Shown: positions 8,984 through 18,680 of the stretch, piece by piece | How positions within the stretch are numbered: the first letter of the stretch is position 1 | How the letters are laid out: every line of letters begins with the position of its first letter | Assembly: GCA_002694885.1 (NCBI GenBank) | Contig: NZNM01000076.1 | Coordinates: 1-46,255, forward strand | Origin: Opitutaceae bacterium | Lineage (GTDB): Bacteria; Verrucomicrobiota; Verrucomicrobiia; Opitutales; Opitutaceae | Direction: 5' to 3' | DNA length: 46,255 nt | Notes under the pieces: model-generated | What the model was told of the DNA's origin: nothing | What the model saw: the letters and a program-made list of their open reading frames with translations, nothing else | Databases searched by the model: none | Position numbers and translations under genes: made by a program

Positions 8984-10207
8984 TCACCGACGCGCCAATC
9001 GGCTGATCGGAAACAGCAGACAGATGGAAAGCGCGACGAGAATCGATCCGAATGCCGCCCATCCTTGGATGGAAAAGAACTGGATCATGTAGAAACCGAT
9101 GAATGGGGCCACGAGACCGCGGATGCCAGTCATGAAAGAATGAACAGTCATGTAATCGGCCTCCTGCCCAACTGGCGCGAATTTGGTTACCCAAAGGCTC
9201 CAGTTGACATTGCCGCCGGCCATAGCGACCCCATATCCAAGGGCTCCGAGATAAATGCCGAAAATCGAGTCGGCAAAGAAGAAAGCGACGATCGCGGTTA
9301 GTTGAATACAACTCGCAAGGCCGCGAATGAGGAAAAAATTGAATGAGTCGAACAGGTGTCCCCAAATAGAGGTGGCGATGATGCGGGCAATGCTGGGAAT
9401 GACGATCGCCGCAATGGCGATTTGCGTATTGCTGGCTTGAATACTATATTCATCGCTGGTCATGTACTCGATTTGCAGGGGCATGGTAGTTAGATTGCCG
9501 AAGCCGAGGATCATCCACATTCCCAGCATGCATCCGAAGATTTTGTCTTTCCAGGCCAGGGAAAGGTGTGTCAGCGGATTGCTCTTAGGGCTCCGTTGCA
9601 GGATTCGGGAAGGCGTCATGTAGATGCAAGCTCCGGAGAAGAAGCAGGCCACTCCCATTATTTGGAATAGGATTGGGAAATTAGAGATATCGGATTCTAG
9701 CAACTGCCCGCCGAACCAGCCGAAAATCGGGGCGAGCGCGACGCTCAAGGTGATTGCGTAGGCGACGCGCTTTCCTCGAATAGCGGAGGAATAGTTGGTT
9801 GAATAGATGTGGACTAGAAGGGGCATTTGTTGAGCAAGCAACGCGGCCGCAATCGTACCTGAACCCAAAAAGATCCACAAATTATCGACCCCAACAGATG
9901 CGAGTAGAAACAAGCAACCCGCGCAGAGATAGTTGACGCTGCAAATCGAGCTGGTTCGCATTTTCAAACGTGTAAAGTAGAATAGGGCGATTGGAGTAGA
10001 TAGCAGGCCGATCATGAATGCCGCTGGCACGAGAGCTTTGGCAAACGATGACGCATCGAAATAGCGCGTAACTACAAGCAAGGCGAAGGTTCTCCATCCA
10101 GCGTCCATAAATCCGCCGAGGCTGCTCCGCATCATATCCCAGCGAAATGTCTTTCGTGCGATGTTTTCCGCGTCGTCGTCGGAATTGGGAATTGCGGGAG
10201 AAGTCAT
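8984..10207 (-). CDS. MFS transporter
   Basis: A 407-residue integral membrane protein with about 11-12 hydrophobic segments from residue 30 to the end. It has a soluble, acidic N-terminus (residues 1-22) and a hydrophilic central loop at about 205-225 (RILQRSPKSNPLTHLS), which is the usual 6+6 division of the major facilitator superfamily. The end is basic (SRLARR). No substrate-specific motif is recognised. It lies 56 bp upstream of gltX on the same strand, but the product gives no functional link to translation. Superfamily membership is inferred from topology and from sequence character in the first half. Confidence 0.72.
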   Translation of the reverse strand: MTSPAIPNSDDDAENIARKTFRWDMMRSSLGGFMDAGWRTFALLVVTRYFDASSFAKALVPAAFMIGLLSTPIALFYFTRLKMRTSSICSVNYLCAGCLFLLASVGVDNLWIFLGSGTIAAALLAQQMPLLVHIYSTNYSSAIRGKRVAYAITLSVALAPIFGWFGGQLLESDISNFPILFQIMGVACFFSGACIYMTPSRILQRSPKSNPLTHLSLAWKDKIFGCMLGMWMILGFGNLTTMPLQIEYMTSDEYSIQASNTQIAIAAIVIPSIARIIATSIWGHLFDSFNFFLIRGLASCIQLTAIVAFFFADSIFGIYLGALGYGVAMAGGNVNWSLWVTKFAPVGQEADYMTVHSFMTGIRGLVAPFIGFYMIQFFSIQGWAAFGSILVALSICLLFPISRLARR

Positions 10208-10298
10208 GTTAGAAGTTGGATCCGTTGTCCCGACCCTATTGCGATGTTGAGTATCGATTTGGGTGGTGGAACGTGACCGACACTGGCAGGGGATACTT

Positions 10299-10667
10299 TC
10301 AGGTCGAAGACTTAATTTGTTCGACCAGATCGATAAACTCGGGAAGCCCGCGCAGGGCTTTGAGATCGCGATCTTTTTCGAGCCATTGCGCGTCGTTGTA
10401 GCCCAGTTCTACTGCTTTCTTCAATGCGCTCAGGGCTTCCCGAGTTCGCCCAGAAAGCGATAGGCTGCAAGCGAGATTGTAGCGAATCCTCGGATCCTTT
10501 GGCGACAGTCTGGCCAGCTTTCGATCAATTCGTAGCGCTTGCTGATCCATATCGTATTTTGAATAAAGACCAGCGAGCAGTTCGAGAATCTGCGTGTCGC
10601 CCGGAAGGCGTTTTCGCAGCTTTTCGTAAAAATTTATTTCGTATGCGTCCTGAGCATCGATCTCCAT
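10299..10667 (-). CDS. small TPR-repeat protein
   Basis: A 122-residue soluble protein with about three tetratricopeptide repeats. Recognisable units are LPGDTQILELLAGLYSKYDMDQQAL, then DPRIRYNLACSLSLSGRTREALSALKKAVELGY, and an ending WLEKDRDLKALRGLPEFIDLV that is typical of the last repeat in many short bacterial TPR proteins. There is no signal peptide or membrane segment, so a cytosolic scaffold role is likely; the partner is unknown. The 10668-10994 gap upstream contains no supported gene: short frames there overlap in both directions, and no promoter is convincing apart from an AT-rich TATACT just before the Sel1 gene. Confidence 0.78.
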   Translation of the reverse strand: MEIDAQDAYEINFYEKLRKRLPGDTQILELLAGLYSKYDMDQQALRIDRKLARLSPKDPRIRYNLACSLSLSGRTREALSALKKAVELGYNDAQWLEKDRDLKALRGLPEFIDLVEQIKSST

Positions 10668-10994
10668 ACGTGGCTAAATTCGCGCAGCCAGCGCGAATCG
10701 GCAAGTTCACCTTTGAGCGGATTCGGTTTCGACGGCGGCTGCGACTCTGGAATTCCTCTATGGGCGAGCTAAGCGGGATAGCTCAGTCATTGGACTCTTC
10801 TATCCATAGGGAATCTCGGAAATCCTAAGGCCCCTTTTGCTCTGGCGTCGATAGAAGCCGTTTTCTTCAAAACACCCCTTGAAGAACCCTTGAAGGAATC
10901 CGTTGGAGAGATGCGGGTCATTGATCCGATACCATATCACGTGTATCACCTATTCTCGGGCGCTGCGCTCAATACCGATTATACTATTATCGCT

Positions 10995-12222
10995 ATGAAT
11001 GCACGATTTGGCATTATCCTAATCATCTCCACTCTGTTTGCGTCATTTGCGGCAGGACAAGCGGAGGAATAAGGGGGTCATTCTTTCGCTCGAACAAGAC
11101 ACCGCGACCGGTTCGCTTGAAGTTGTTGGGAGCGTCAAGGAAGGCGATCGCGTACGAATCGATCGAATCTCTCCAGTCGCGCCGGTTCTAGAGGCCGATA
11201 TCTTGGCTTCTATTCCGGACGATAAGTTTTCGTTGTCGGATACGGTGGATGACGACAAGATCGACCGTAAGGCCTCCTTGGAAGTTTGCCGAGCAGCTTT
11301 GACCGAGTTTCCTGAAGAGCCTCGTTTCCATGCTCAGCTAGGGCGATTGCTCGAAGTGCTCGAGAAGCCTGCTAGCGCTATCTTGAGCTACGAAAGAGCC
11401 CTCGAGTTGGAGCCGAACTATCCGGTCGTTTTGCACAAGCTTGCTTCTTTGAGGTTTTTCGGACCGGAAGAATTACGTGATCTAGAAATTGCTCGCGATT
11501 TCTACCGTCGAGCTGCGGAGCTAGAATTCGATGCCGCCATGCCGGTTATCGGTTCAATGAGCCGTGACGCGTCTTGAGGTCCCCGCGACTACGAGGCAGC
11601 CGTTCATCAGTTCAAAATCGCGGCCGATAAAGGAAATCCGTATTCTCAAAACGCGCTAGCCCAGTGCTACGAAAATGCCTGGGGTATAGAACAGGACATC
11701 AGTCAGGCTCTGTTGTGGTACCGCAGCTCAGCGGAACTGGACCATGCTCCTGCCATGTGGAACCTTGGACGTGTTTTCGATAAGGGAATTGGAGTCGCGT
11801 CTAACGAAGCCACTGCCTTTTATTGGTACGGCAAGGCTGCGAAGCGCGGACATTTGGAAGCGACTGTCGCCCTAGCGGATTGCTATTTAGAGGGACGTGG
11901 AATCGAAGCGGATTCTGAAATAGCTATTGAGCTTTACAACAAGGCGGTTGAACGAGGAAACGCGGACGCGATGCGTCGACTAGCGGAAATATATCTTGCA
12001 GGAGTTATCGTAAAGAAGGACTACGATATCGCGGCTTCCTTTTACCGGAAGGCTGCTAGCAAGGGTGATCCGATCGCCCAGTTCAGTCTTGCTTCGATGC
12101 TGGAAAAAGGCCGCGGCATTACCCGGAATAAGGACGAAGCGATTGCCTGGTATCAGGATGCCGCTCGCCAAGGCCACAGTTCTTAGCAAAAGCGCCTCTT
12201 GAAACTGCAAGTAGACTGGTAA
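10995..12222 (+). pseudogene. secreted Sel1-repeat protein with three lesions
   Basis: ATG 10995 opens a good signal peptide (MNARFGIILIISTLFASFAAGQA) that hits a TAA at 11070-11072. The mature protein continues in the next frame (KGVILSLEQDTATGSLEVVG...); deleting one T at about 11070 would join them as AEE-KGVILSL. That frame carries TPR-like repeats (FHAQLGRLLEVLEKPASAIL) and then about six 36-residue Sel1 repeats such as ATAFYWYGKAAKRGHLEATV. It is interrupted by TGA at 11575-11577 and again by TAG at 12184-12186, after which QKRLLKLQVDW finishes the last repeat before TAA 12220-12222. Sel1 proteins are usually periplasmic or secreted scaffolds. One frameshift and two nonsense codons in one gene make a sequencing slip an unlikely sole cause. 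Confidence 0.83.
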
Positions 12223-12285
12223 ATGCCCTTGTTTATAGTAGGTGTGAGGCTGTCATAGGCAGCCCAAGTTTGTATGAGTGTAGTA

Positions 12286-12316
12286 TAGGCTGGCGGTTTC
12301 CGCCAGCCTATCGCTT
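12286..12316 (+). terminator. intrinsic terminator after the Sel1 gene
   Basis: A perfect 11-bp stem (TAGGCTGGCGG / CCGCCAGCCTA) with a TTT loop at 12286-12310, followed by TCGCTTTTT. The T-run suits termination of the plus-strand Sel1 gene. The same hairpin lies 8 bp past the stop of the convergent fur-type gene and could also protect that transcript's end, though no T-run follows on that strand. Confidence 0.75.
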
Positions 12317-12317
12317 T

Positions 12318-12803
12318 TTAGGCGCTCGCCGAAGATTCGATTGTCTTGTCTTTAGAGCAAAACCCTTTCGCTTGGTATTCCTGGCAAGAAGCCGTGACTT
12401 GCAGCCGTTGACTGATCGGGGTCAGCCCGAGCTTGGCAGATACCGTGCTGCCGTACCATTCCATAAACGGGGCAGGAATTTCGAAAATCTTTTGGCAGTC
12501 GTTGCAGATCACTTGGGCCTGGTGGCTGCCTTGCTCCTTGTTGGGCATGTAGTACTTTAGATTTGTCCCGATGTCCACCTCGCGAACGAGACAGCTCTCA
12601 ACCAATATCGGCAATGTGCGGTATACCGTGGCCCGAGAAACGGTACGGTCGATCAGTCGGGCCTTGTCAAGAAGCTCCTCGGCAGTGAAATGACTCGACT
12701 CCTTGAATACGGCTTCGAATATGGCCATACGTTGGCCAGTCATTCTCAGATTATGCTTTACCAGAAAGGATCGAAAACGGTCTCTGCACTCTTCGATGGT
12801 CAC
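12318..12803 (-). CDS. Fur-family transcription regulator
   Basis: A 161-residue Fur-type repressor. An N-terminal winged helix-turn-helix has RMTGQRMAIFEAVF at about 20-33 and recognition helix SRATVYRTLPILVE at 56-69. The dimer and metal domain follows. Structural-zinc Cys pairs are C100/C103 (VICNDC) and C140/C149 (ASCQEYQAKGFC). The usual His-rich HHHHxxC segment is thinned to GSHQAQVIC, so one metal ligand set may differ from classic Fur; this makes iron, zinc or peroxide sensing hard to tell apart. The start is GTG 12803. It is divergent from priA with a 37-bp gap that carries a direct repeat, suggesting autoregulation. Confidence 0.9.
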   Translation of the reverse strand: MTIEECRDRFRSFLVKHNLRMTGQRMAIFEAVFKESSHFTAEELLDKARLIDRTVSRATVYRTLPILVESCLVREVDIGTNLKYYMPNKEQGSHQAQVICNDCQKIFEIPAPFMEWYGSTVSAKLGLTPISQRLQVTASCQEYQAKGFCSKDKTIESSASA

Positions 12804-12811
12804 GTTCGAAG

Positions 12812-12830
12812 TCTCAATACGATCTCAATA
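12812..12830. promoter_or_regulatory. direct repeat between fur-type gene and priA, candidate operator
   Basis: TCTCAATA occurs twice, at 12812-12819 and 12823-12830, an 11-bp period that puts both copies on one face of the helix. It lies 9 bp before the GTG of the Fur-type gene and 10 bp before priA. It is not a classic inverted Fur box. A role as an operator is inferred only from position and repetition. Confidence 0.4.
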
Positions 12831-12840
12831 ACTGTCAACG

Positions 12841-15102
12841 ATGGAGTCGCGCTTGGATTTGCATGACGAGGTTGTCGCCGTTTGGCCGCTAGCGGGATTC
12901 GATAAAACTCTTCATTATCGAGCGAGCGCTAAACTGGCGGAAACGATAGCGGTTGGGTGTCTGGTTCGAGTCCCCATAGGACGGCGGTTTGTTTTAGGGG
13001 TTGTCGTGGAAACGGGGGCATCCGCGGACGTTGACTATTCGAAGCTTAAGCTTGTCTCGCAACTTTGCTATGATGAACCTATCCTCACGCCAGAATTACT
13101 AAAGCTTGCCGAATGGATTCGAGCCTATTACGGAGCTAGTCGCGAATCTGTATTGGAGACAATGATACCGGCTTCAGTCCGTCGAGGCATGTCGCCCAAG
13201 AAGATCAAGTATGTATCTATAAGTAATGAAGCCAACGATGAGGTTCTCGCTGAACTCGAACGGCGGGCGCCTAAGCAAAAAGCGCTTTACGATTTCCTGG
13301 TTCAGCAGATCAAGCCCCAGAGCAAAGGATTGATATTAAAGCGGCTGAAACTATCGCCAGCCACCTACAATAGTTTGTATAAGAAGGGGTTTGTCAGGGA
13401 GGAATCGCGCATTGAGGAGCGAACCGCATACGAAGACGATATTGGATCAATGGAATTCGTCGAGGAAAAGGCCTTTGAGCTAAACGAAGAGCAGCAAATC
13501 GTGGTCGAAAGCTTGCGTAAGAATTTGGACAGAGGGGATTTTCGGGCTCATCTCCTTTGCGGCGTAACGGGCTCGGGTAAAACGGAGGTTTATCTCCAGG
13601 CCATGGAGAGCGCTTTGGAGCGCGGGCAGGGTGTTTTATTTCTGGTTCCTGAAGTAGCCCTGACGCCACAGACGGTGGGGCGCATTCGGGCTAGGCTCGC
13701 CCAAATAGGCAATATCGAAGCCGTTGTTTGGCATAGCCATTTGTCGGATGGAGAACGCTTAGACGGATGGATGGCCTTGTCTTCAGGACGAGCTCGCGTA
13801 GTGGTCGGGGCTCGGTCGGCGGTGTTCGCCCCACTGCAGAACCTAGGATTGGTCATCGTGGACGAGGAGCACGAACCAGCATTTAAACAAGATGAGACGC
13901 CTCGCTATCATGGACGAGACGTGGCTGTCTATCGAGGCTACTTAACGAAATCTCTCTGCGTTCTGGGCTCAGCGACGCCGTCTCTTGAAACCTACCGAAA
14001 TGCCGTCAACGGAAAGTATGCGATCGATCGGCTAACGAAGCGAGTGGATGATCGATCGCTTCCCATGATGCACATTGTGGACATGAGGCAAGAGATCGCT
14101 CGAACGCGTAAGCCAACGCAGCTTTCAAGGATGCTTGTCGAAAAGCTTCGGGAGCGTTTCGAGCGGAAGGAGCAAAGCATTTTGTTTCTCAATAGGCGGG
14201 GATTCTCTGCGTCAATGCTTTGCCAAGAATGCGGGCATATCGAGAGCTGCGAACGTTGCAGCGTGCCCATGACTTATCATCGTAGTGATGAGACGTTGAA
14301 ATGCCATTTGTGCGGCGCGGAATCCGTGGCGCCGATGGTTTGCCCTTCATGTCGCAGTCCCAGGATTCGTTGGAAAGGGATGGGGACGCAGCGTATCGAA
14401 AACGCGGTTACAAAAGTATTGCCCAAGGCCAAAATAGTGCGCGTCGATGCGGACACAATGAGCAGGAAGCATCTCTTTCGGCAGATTCTAGGGGACTTCC
14501 GCTCCGGAAAGATAGACATCCTTGTGGGGACCCAGATGATCGCCAAGGGCTTGGACTATCCTAATGTTACCCTTGTCGGCCTAGTGGATGCCGATCTCTC
14601 CTTGCACATCCCCGACTTTAGGGCCAACGAGCGAACCTTCCAATTGCTAGTCCAAGTTTCCGGTCGGGCGGGGAGAGGGGACTTGGCAGGCGAAGTGGTC
14701 GTTCAATCTTGCACGCCTCATGCGGACCCTATCCAGTTTGCTCGTCATGGCGATGTGGATGCGTTTCTCCAGATGGAATTGGAGAATCGGGAACGGTTCC
14801 AGTATCCTCCATTTAGGCGGCTAATTAGGCAGGTGCTTCGGGGACCCAATCCAGATAAAGTGGCTTTTTTTGCGGAGCAGTTCGCCAAGCAGGTTGAGAA
14901 ACGGCTAGATGGAGTCGTCGAGATTCGCGGACCAGCTCCTTGCCCGATTGAAAAGATGAAGGACAACTACCGATTCCAAAACTGGTATTTTACGGCGGGA
15001 GTGTCCCCTGTGATGGCTGTTTTGCGGGAAATTGCCGGTGATATTTCCTGGCCTGCCGACGTTGTGCAAGTTCTCGATGCGGATCCTATGATGTTGAGCT
15101 AA
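12841..15102 (+). CDS. priA: primosomal protein N' (replication restart helicase PriA)
   Basis: A 753-residue superfamily 2 helicase that reloads the replisome at stalled forks. An N-terminal 3'-DNA-binding domain (residues 1-105) is followed by a winged helix. The helicase core has Walker A GVTGSGKTEVYL near 243, DEEH box VIVDEEHEPAFKQDETPRYH near 338, GSATPSLE near 379, and QVSGRAGRG in motif VI. Eight zinc-binding Cys lie between the helicase lobes (CQECGHIESCERC, then CHLCGA, CPSC). Length and order match the family. The ATG at 12841 immediately follows the intergenic direct repeat. All motifs are intact, in contrast to the broken accessory gene to the left. Confidence 0.97.
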   Translation: MESRLDLHDEVVAVWPLAGFDKTLHYRASAKLAETIAVGCLVRVPIGRRFVLGVVVETGASADVDYSKLKLVSQLCYDEPILTPELLKLAEWIRAYYGASRESVLETMIPASVRRGMSPKKIKYVSISNEANDEVLAELERRAPKQKALYDFLVQQIKPQSKGLILKRLKLSPATYNSLYKKGFVREESRIEERTAYEDDIGSMEFVEEKAFELNEEQQIVVESLRKNLDRGDFRAHLLCGVTGSGKTEVYLQAMESALERGQGVLFLVPEVALTPQTVGRIRARLAQIGNIEAVVWHSHLSDGERLDGWMALSSGRARVVVGARSAVFAPLQNLGLVIVDEEHEPAFKQDETPRYHGRDVAVYRGYLTKSLCVLGSATPSLETYRNAVNGKYAIDRLTKRVDDRSLPMMHIVDMRQEIARTRKPTQLSRMLVEKLRERFERKEQSILFLNRRGFSASMLCQECGHIESCERCSVPMTYHRSDETLKCHLCGAESVAPMVCPSCRSPRIRWKGMGTQRIENAVTKVLPKAKIVRVDADTMSRKHLFRQILGDFRSGKIDILVGTQMIAKGLDYPNVTLVGLVDADLSLHIPDFRANERTFQLLVQVSGRAGRGDLAGEVVVQSCTPHADPIQFARHGDVDAFLQMELENRERFQYPPFRRLIRQVLRGPNPDKVAFFAEQFAKQVEKRLDGVVEIRGPAPCPIEKMKDNYRFQNWYFTAGVSPVMAVLREIAGDISWPADVVQVLDADPMMLS

Positions 15103-15373
15103 GCCCGCTCAGGGATTGGGGGATAAATCTATTGTATTTTTGGATGTGGGCTTCGAAAGGCTTGAATTGTCCAATTTATAGCTAAAGGCGCTTATGGATC
15201 AGCCGATTTAGTAGGTAGGAAACGTTATTGCAATGTTTCTTAGTTTCATCGCCAAGGAAGATATTCGCTGTTCCTTATCCACCTGATTCAGGGGATCCTC
15301 TTCTGAATCAAAGCGAACTATCAGCCCTATTGGCGGAGAAATGAAAGACCAAATCAACGACTCTCTCTTAACG

Positions 15374-15400
15374 GGCCGGGACGACAGCCCCGGCCTTTAT
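15374..15400 (+). terminator. GC-rich hairpin, likely terminator between priA and mpl
   Basis: GGCCGGG at 15374-15380 pairs with CCCGGCC at 15389-15395, followed by TTTAT. It is the only structured element seen in the 377-base gap 15103-15479. A small open frame starting at 15341 runs across it but has no protein-like features and overlaps mpl. The short T-run makes a weak terminator; an attenuator for mpl is an alternative. Confidence 0.5.
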
Positions 15401-15479
15401 GCTAAGTATCGGCAAGCATCGTTTCGCGCGGCGGAAAGAACGTTGTTGCTGAAGGCGTTTTCCGTTCTATGGTGCTCGA

Positions 15480-16892
15480 ATGCGGATCTACTTCCTAGGA
15501 ATTGCGGGTGCAGCTATGGGGAACGCGGCCCTATTATTGAGGAATCTCGGGCACGAAGTTCTCGGTTCAGACAAGGCCGTGTATCCGCCAATGAGCGACA
15601 AATTGGCTGAGGCGAAGATTGAGCTTTTGGAGGGCTACGATGCTAACCGATTGCAGGCATTGAGCCCAGATTTGGTAATTGTCGGCAACGCCTTTTCCCG
15701 GGGAAATGAGGAAATCGAATTTCTTCTGTCTTCGAAGAAGACATCCTTTACATCCCTTCCTGAAGCCATGAACCGCTTCGTATTGTCTAACCGCAGAAAT
15801 TTGGTTGTGACCGGTACGCATGGGAAAACAACGACAACTGCTTTGGCTGCCTACTTGCTGGAGAAGGCGGGAGCGAATCCCGGCTACTTGATCGGCGGGG
15901 CTCCTATGGATCCCGAGAGTGGTTGGAATGCGGGAGTTAGCGAAGGTCTATTTGTGATTGAAGGAGATGAGTACGACAGCGCTTTTTTTGACAAGCGAAG
16001 CAAGTTTATCCATTATTCGCCTACCGTAGCTGTGGTGAACAATTTGGAGTTCGATCACGCCGACATCTTTAGAGACCTGGAGGACGTAAAGAGAAGCTTC
16101 CGCCATTTTTGCCGTATCATTCCCGGTAATGGCCATCTGCTAATCAATGGAGATGATGAAAACGCGCTATCATTGCTTCCGGCGTCCTGGACACGGGTGT
16201 ATACAGTAGGCGAAGGCGAGCATTGCGACCTTCGTATCGAACAGTACAAGACAACTCCGGCAGGTTCGCGATTTGATTTGAGTTGGAGCGGAAAACCTTG
16301 GTTAACGGTTGATTGGGGGATGGTGGGGAAATTTAATGCTCGAAACGCAGCCATGGCCTGCCTGGGAGCCGCGTTGATATTGGACCCAGAAAGCGATCCC
16401 GGATCGTTCGAGGCTGCAGGGATCGATTCCTTTCGTGGCGTAGCCCGAAGGCAGCAAGTCAAGTTGGACACGAAACCGCTAGTCGTCGTTGAGGATTTCG
16501 CTCATCACCCGACTGCGATTCGCGAAATTCTTGAGTCGTTCAGGGCACGTTTCCCGGGCAGGAAACTTGTCGCCGCATTCGAACCTAGAAGCAACACATC
16601 CCGTCTGGAAATCATGCGAGAGCGGTTGGGTGAGGCCTTGTCCGTTGCGGATACCGTAGTGATAGGAGTGGCTAGACAAGCGAATAGCGAGGGGGTGAGT
16701 CTCTTGGATACAGAGGACCTGGCTTCGGATTTGCAAAACAGGGGAATCGAGGCAAACGCTGCCCGGTCAAACGAAGACGCATTGAAAGTATTGAGAGAGC
16801 GTTGCCAATCGGGTGACGATGATCAAACCGTGGTATTTCTAACAAACGGATCTTTTGACGGAATCATAGACCGATTTGTTGAGGAAAGATAG
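15480..16892 (+). CDS. mpl: UDP-N-acetylmuramate:L-Ala-gamma-D-Glu-meso-DAP ligase
   Basis: A 470-residue Mur-ligase family enzyme that attaches recycled tripeptide (L-Ala-D-Glu-meso-DAP) to UDP-MurNAc, saving peptidoglycan fragments. It starts [19 protein letters not shown], the Mpl/MurC Rossmann loop. ATP site [23 protein letters not shown] lies near residue 110. [19 protein letters not shown], a segment more like Mpl than MurC, follows near 160. [11 protein letters not shown], the central NARNAAMA helix and the C-terminal [12 protein letters not shown] and AFEPRSNT segments complete the family pattern. It implies meso-DAP peptidoglycan and wall recycling. The gene runs with fumarase 57 bp downstream. 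Confidence 0.93.
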   Translation: MRIYFLGIAGAAMGNAALLLRNLGHEVLGSDKAVYPPMSDKLAEAKIELLEGYDANRLQALSPDLVIVGNAFSRGNEEIEFLLSSKKTSFTSLPEAMNRFVLSNRRNLVVTGTHGKTTTTALAAYLLEKAGANPGYLIGGAPMDPESGWNAGVSEGLFVIEGDEYDSAFFDKRSKFIHYSPTVAVVNNLEFDHADIFRDLEDVKRSFRHFCRIIPGNGHLLINGDDENALSLLPASWTRVYTVGEGEHCDLRIEQYKTTPAGSRFDLSWSGKPWLTVDWGMVGKFNARNAAMACLGAALILDPESDPGSFEAAGIDSFRGVARRQQVKLDTKPLVVVEDFAHHPTAIREILESFRARFPGRKLVAAFEPRSNTSRLEIMRERLGEALSVADTVVIGVARQANSEGVSLLDTEDLASDLQNRGIEANAARSNEDALKVLRERCQSGDDDQTVVFLTNGSFDGIIDRFVEER

Positions 16893-16948
16893 CGTTAAGC
16901 TCTGGAGTAGGCTTGCGGGGGCAGGTTAAGAGTATCAAGTTGCCCTTC

Positions 16949-18586
16949 ATGCCAACGCCACCTTTTCATTTTCAAAAGCTATTTGAGCTAGGAGAGGACG
17001 ATACGGAATACCGATTGTTAACCTCGGAATTCGTATCCACAGATTCATTCGAGGGAAAAGATATCCTCAAAATTGAGCCAGAAGGGCTCAGTCACTTGAT
17101 TCGGCATGCTATGCATGACCTTTCCTTCATGCTGAGACCCAAGCATCTAGAACAAGTCGCTTCTATTCTAGATGACCCCAAGGCTTCGGAAAACGACAGG
17201 CATGTGGCCCTTACCTTACTTAGAAATGCGGAAGTGGCCGCTCAAGGAGTGCTTCCTTTTTGCCAAGATACAGGGACAGCGATTGTCATGGCGAAAAAAG
17301 GACAACAAGTTTGGACGGGGGGTGATGACGAAGCTGCGATAGCCAAAGGCGTTTACAATACCTACAACCGAGACAATCTTCGTTATTCGCAGACCGCTCC
17401 GCTGACGATGTACGAGGAGAAGAATACCCGGACAAATCTCCCTGCTCAAATCGATATCTATGCCGATGGGGGAGCGGAATACAAATTTCTTTGCTTAGCC
17501 AAAGGGGGCGGTTCGGCAAACAAGACCTTTCTGTATCAGGAAACCAAGGCATTGCTCAACCCGGATACACTAGAGGCGTTTCTCTTGGAGAAAATGGTGT
17601 CGCTAGGTACAGCCGCATGTCCGCCGTATCACTTGGTATTCGTAATTGGCGGCACCTCGGCGGAGGCCTGTTTGAAGACTGTAAAGGTGGCGTCGACTAA
17701 GGACTTGGATAAACTGCCTACTTCAGGCAACGAGCATGGTAGGGCATTTCGGGATACGGAGCTCGAAGAAAAGATGTTGGATAGGGCCCGTGAGTGCGGT
17801 ATCGGGGCCCAATTCGGAGGCAGGTACTTCGCCTTGGACGTCCGCATCATCCGATTGCCGCGACATGGAGCGAGCTGTCCGGTGGGTATCGGAGTCTCTT
17901 GCTCGGCCGACCGGAATATCAAAGCCAAGATTAACAAAGATGGATTGTGGTTGGAAAAGCTCGAGGGTGATCCAGGCCGCTTGATCCCCGAGTCGGCGGG
18001 TGGACAGAAAGACGCGGAGGTCGTGAAGCTCGATCTCAATCGTCCAATGAAAGAACTCTTGGCTGAACTTTCGACTTATCCAGTTCAAACACGCCTGTCG
18101 CTAAGTGGAACGATCATTGTTGCCCGGGATATCGCCCACGCGAAACTCAAGGAACGCTTGGATTCTGGTGAAGGGCTGCCTCAGTATTTCAAGGACCATC
18201 CTATTTACTATGCTGGCCCGGCCAAAACCCCCAAGGGATTGCCTTCAGGATCATTTGGACCCACTACCGCGGGTCGCATGGATAGTTATGTCGAGCCTTT
18301 CCAAAAAGAGGGCGGTTCTATGATCATGCTAGCCAAGGGCAACCGTAGTCAGCCAGTCGTAGATGCCTGCAAAGAGCACGGTGGCTTCTATTTAGGGTCG
18401 ATTGGTGGACCGGCGGCCATCCTGGCCAAGGAGAATATCAAAAAGGTGGAGCTCGTTGAGTATGAAGAATTGGGTATGGAAGCCATTTGGAAAATCGACG
18501 TGGTCGATTTCCCGGCGTTCATCCTCGTAGACGACAAGGGCAATGACTTTTTTCAAATGATCCGAAAGCGCAACCTAGGGCACTAG
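16949..18586 (+). CDS. fumA: class I fumarate hydratase (4Fe-4S)
   Basis: A 545-residue enzyme that interconverts fumarate and malate in the TCA cycle. It aligns without gaps of note to enterobacterial FumA/Fum[122 protein letters not shown] and [16 protein letters not shown]. The cluster-ligand Cys candidates are those in [13 protein letters not shown] and VSCSADR. I chose ATG 16949, which matches the E. coli N-terminus; an in-frame TTG at 16913 adds twelve residues with no counterpart. The symbol is by similarity; fumA and fumB cannot be told apart here. Confidence 0.96.
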   Translation: MPTPPFHFQKLFELGEDDTEYRLLTSEFVSTDSFEGKDILKIEPEGLSHLIRHAMHDLSFMLRPKHLEQVASILDDPKASENDRHVALTLLRNAEVAAQGVLPFCQDTGTAIVMAKKGQQVWTGGDDEAAIAKGVYNTYNRDNLRYSQTAPLTMYEEKNTRTNLPAQIDIYADGGAEYKFLCLAKGGGSANKTFLYQETKALLNPDTLEAFLLEKMVSLGTAACPPYHLVFVIGGTSAEACLKTVKVASTKDLDKLPTSGNEHGRAFRDTELEEKMLDRARECGIGAQFGGRYFALDVRIIRLPRHGASCPVGIGVSCSADRNIKAKINKDGLWLEKLEGDPGRLIPESAGGQKDAEVVKLDLNRPMKELLAELSTYPVQTRLSLSGTIIVARDIAHAKLKERLDSGEGLPQYFKDHPIYYAGPAKTPKGLPSGSFGPTTAGRMDSYVEPFQKEGGSMIMLAKGNRSQPVVDACKEHGGFYLGSIGGPAAILAKENIKKVELVEYEELGMEAIWKIDVVDFPAFILVDDKGNDFFQMIRKRNLGH

Positions 18587-18680
18587 GGGTCTCGGTTTCG
18601 AAAATTGAATCTTGGACAGCGAGCTCGATTGGCCCATTTTCTCAACTAAACACAACCATTCATCATTTGATAATCACTCT

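Noticed and set aside
12955-12985. tRNA T-arm-like GGTTCGAGTCC
   Set aside because: It lies inside priA, in frame with conserved residues, and no acceptor stem or anticodon arm fits around it.
15341-15610. Small open frame before mpl
   Set aside because: It crosses the GC hairpin at 15374 and overlaps the start of mpl by 130 bases; its composition looks random.
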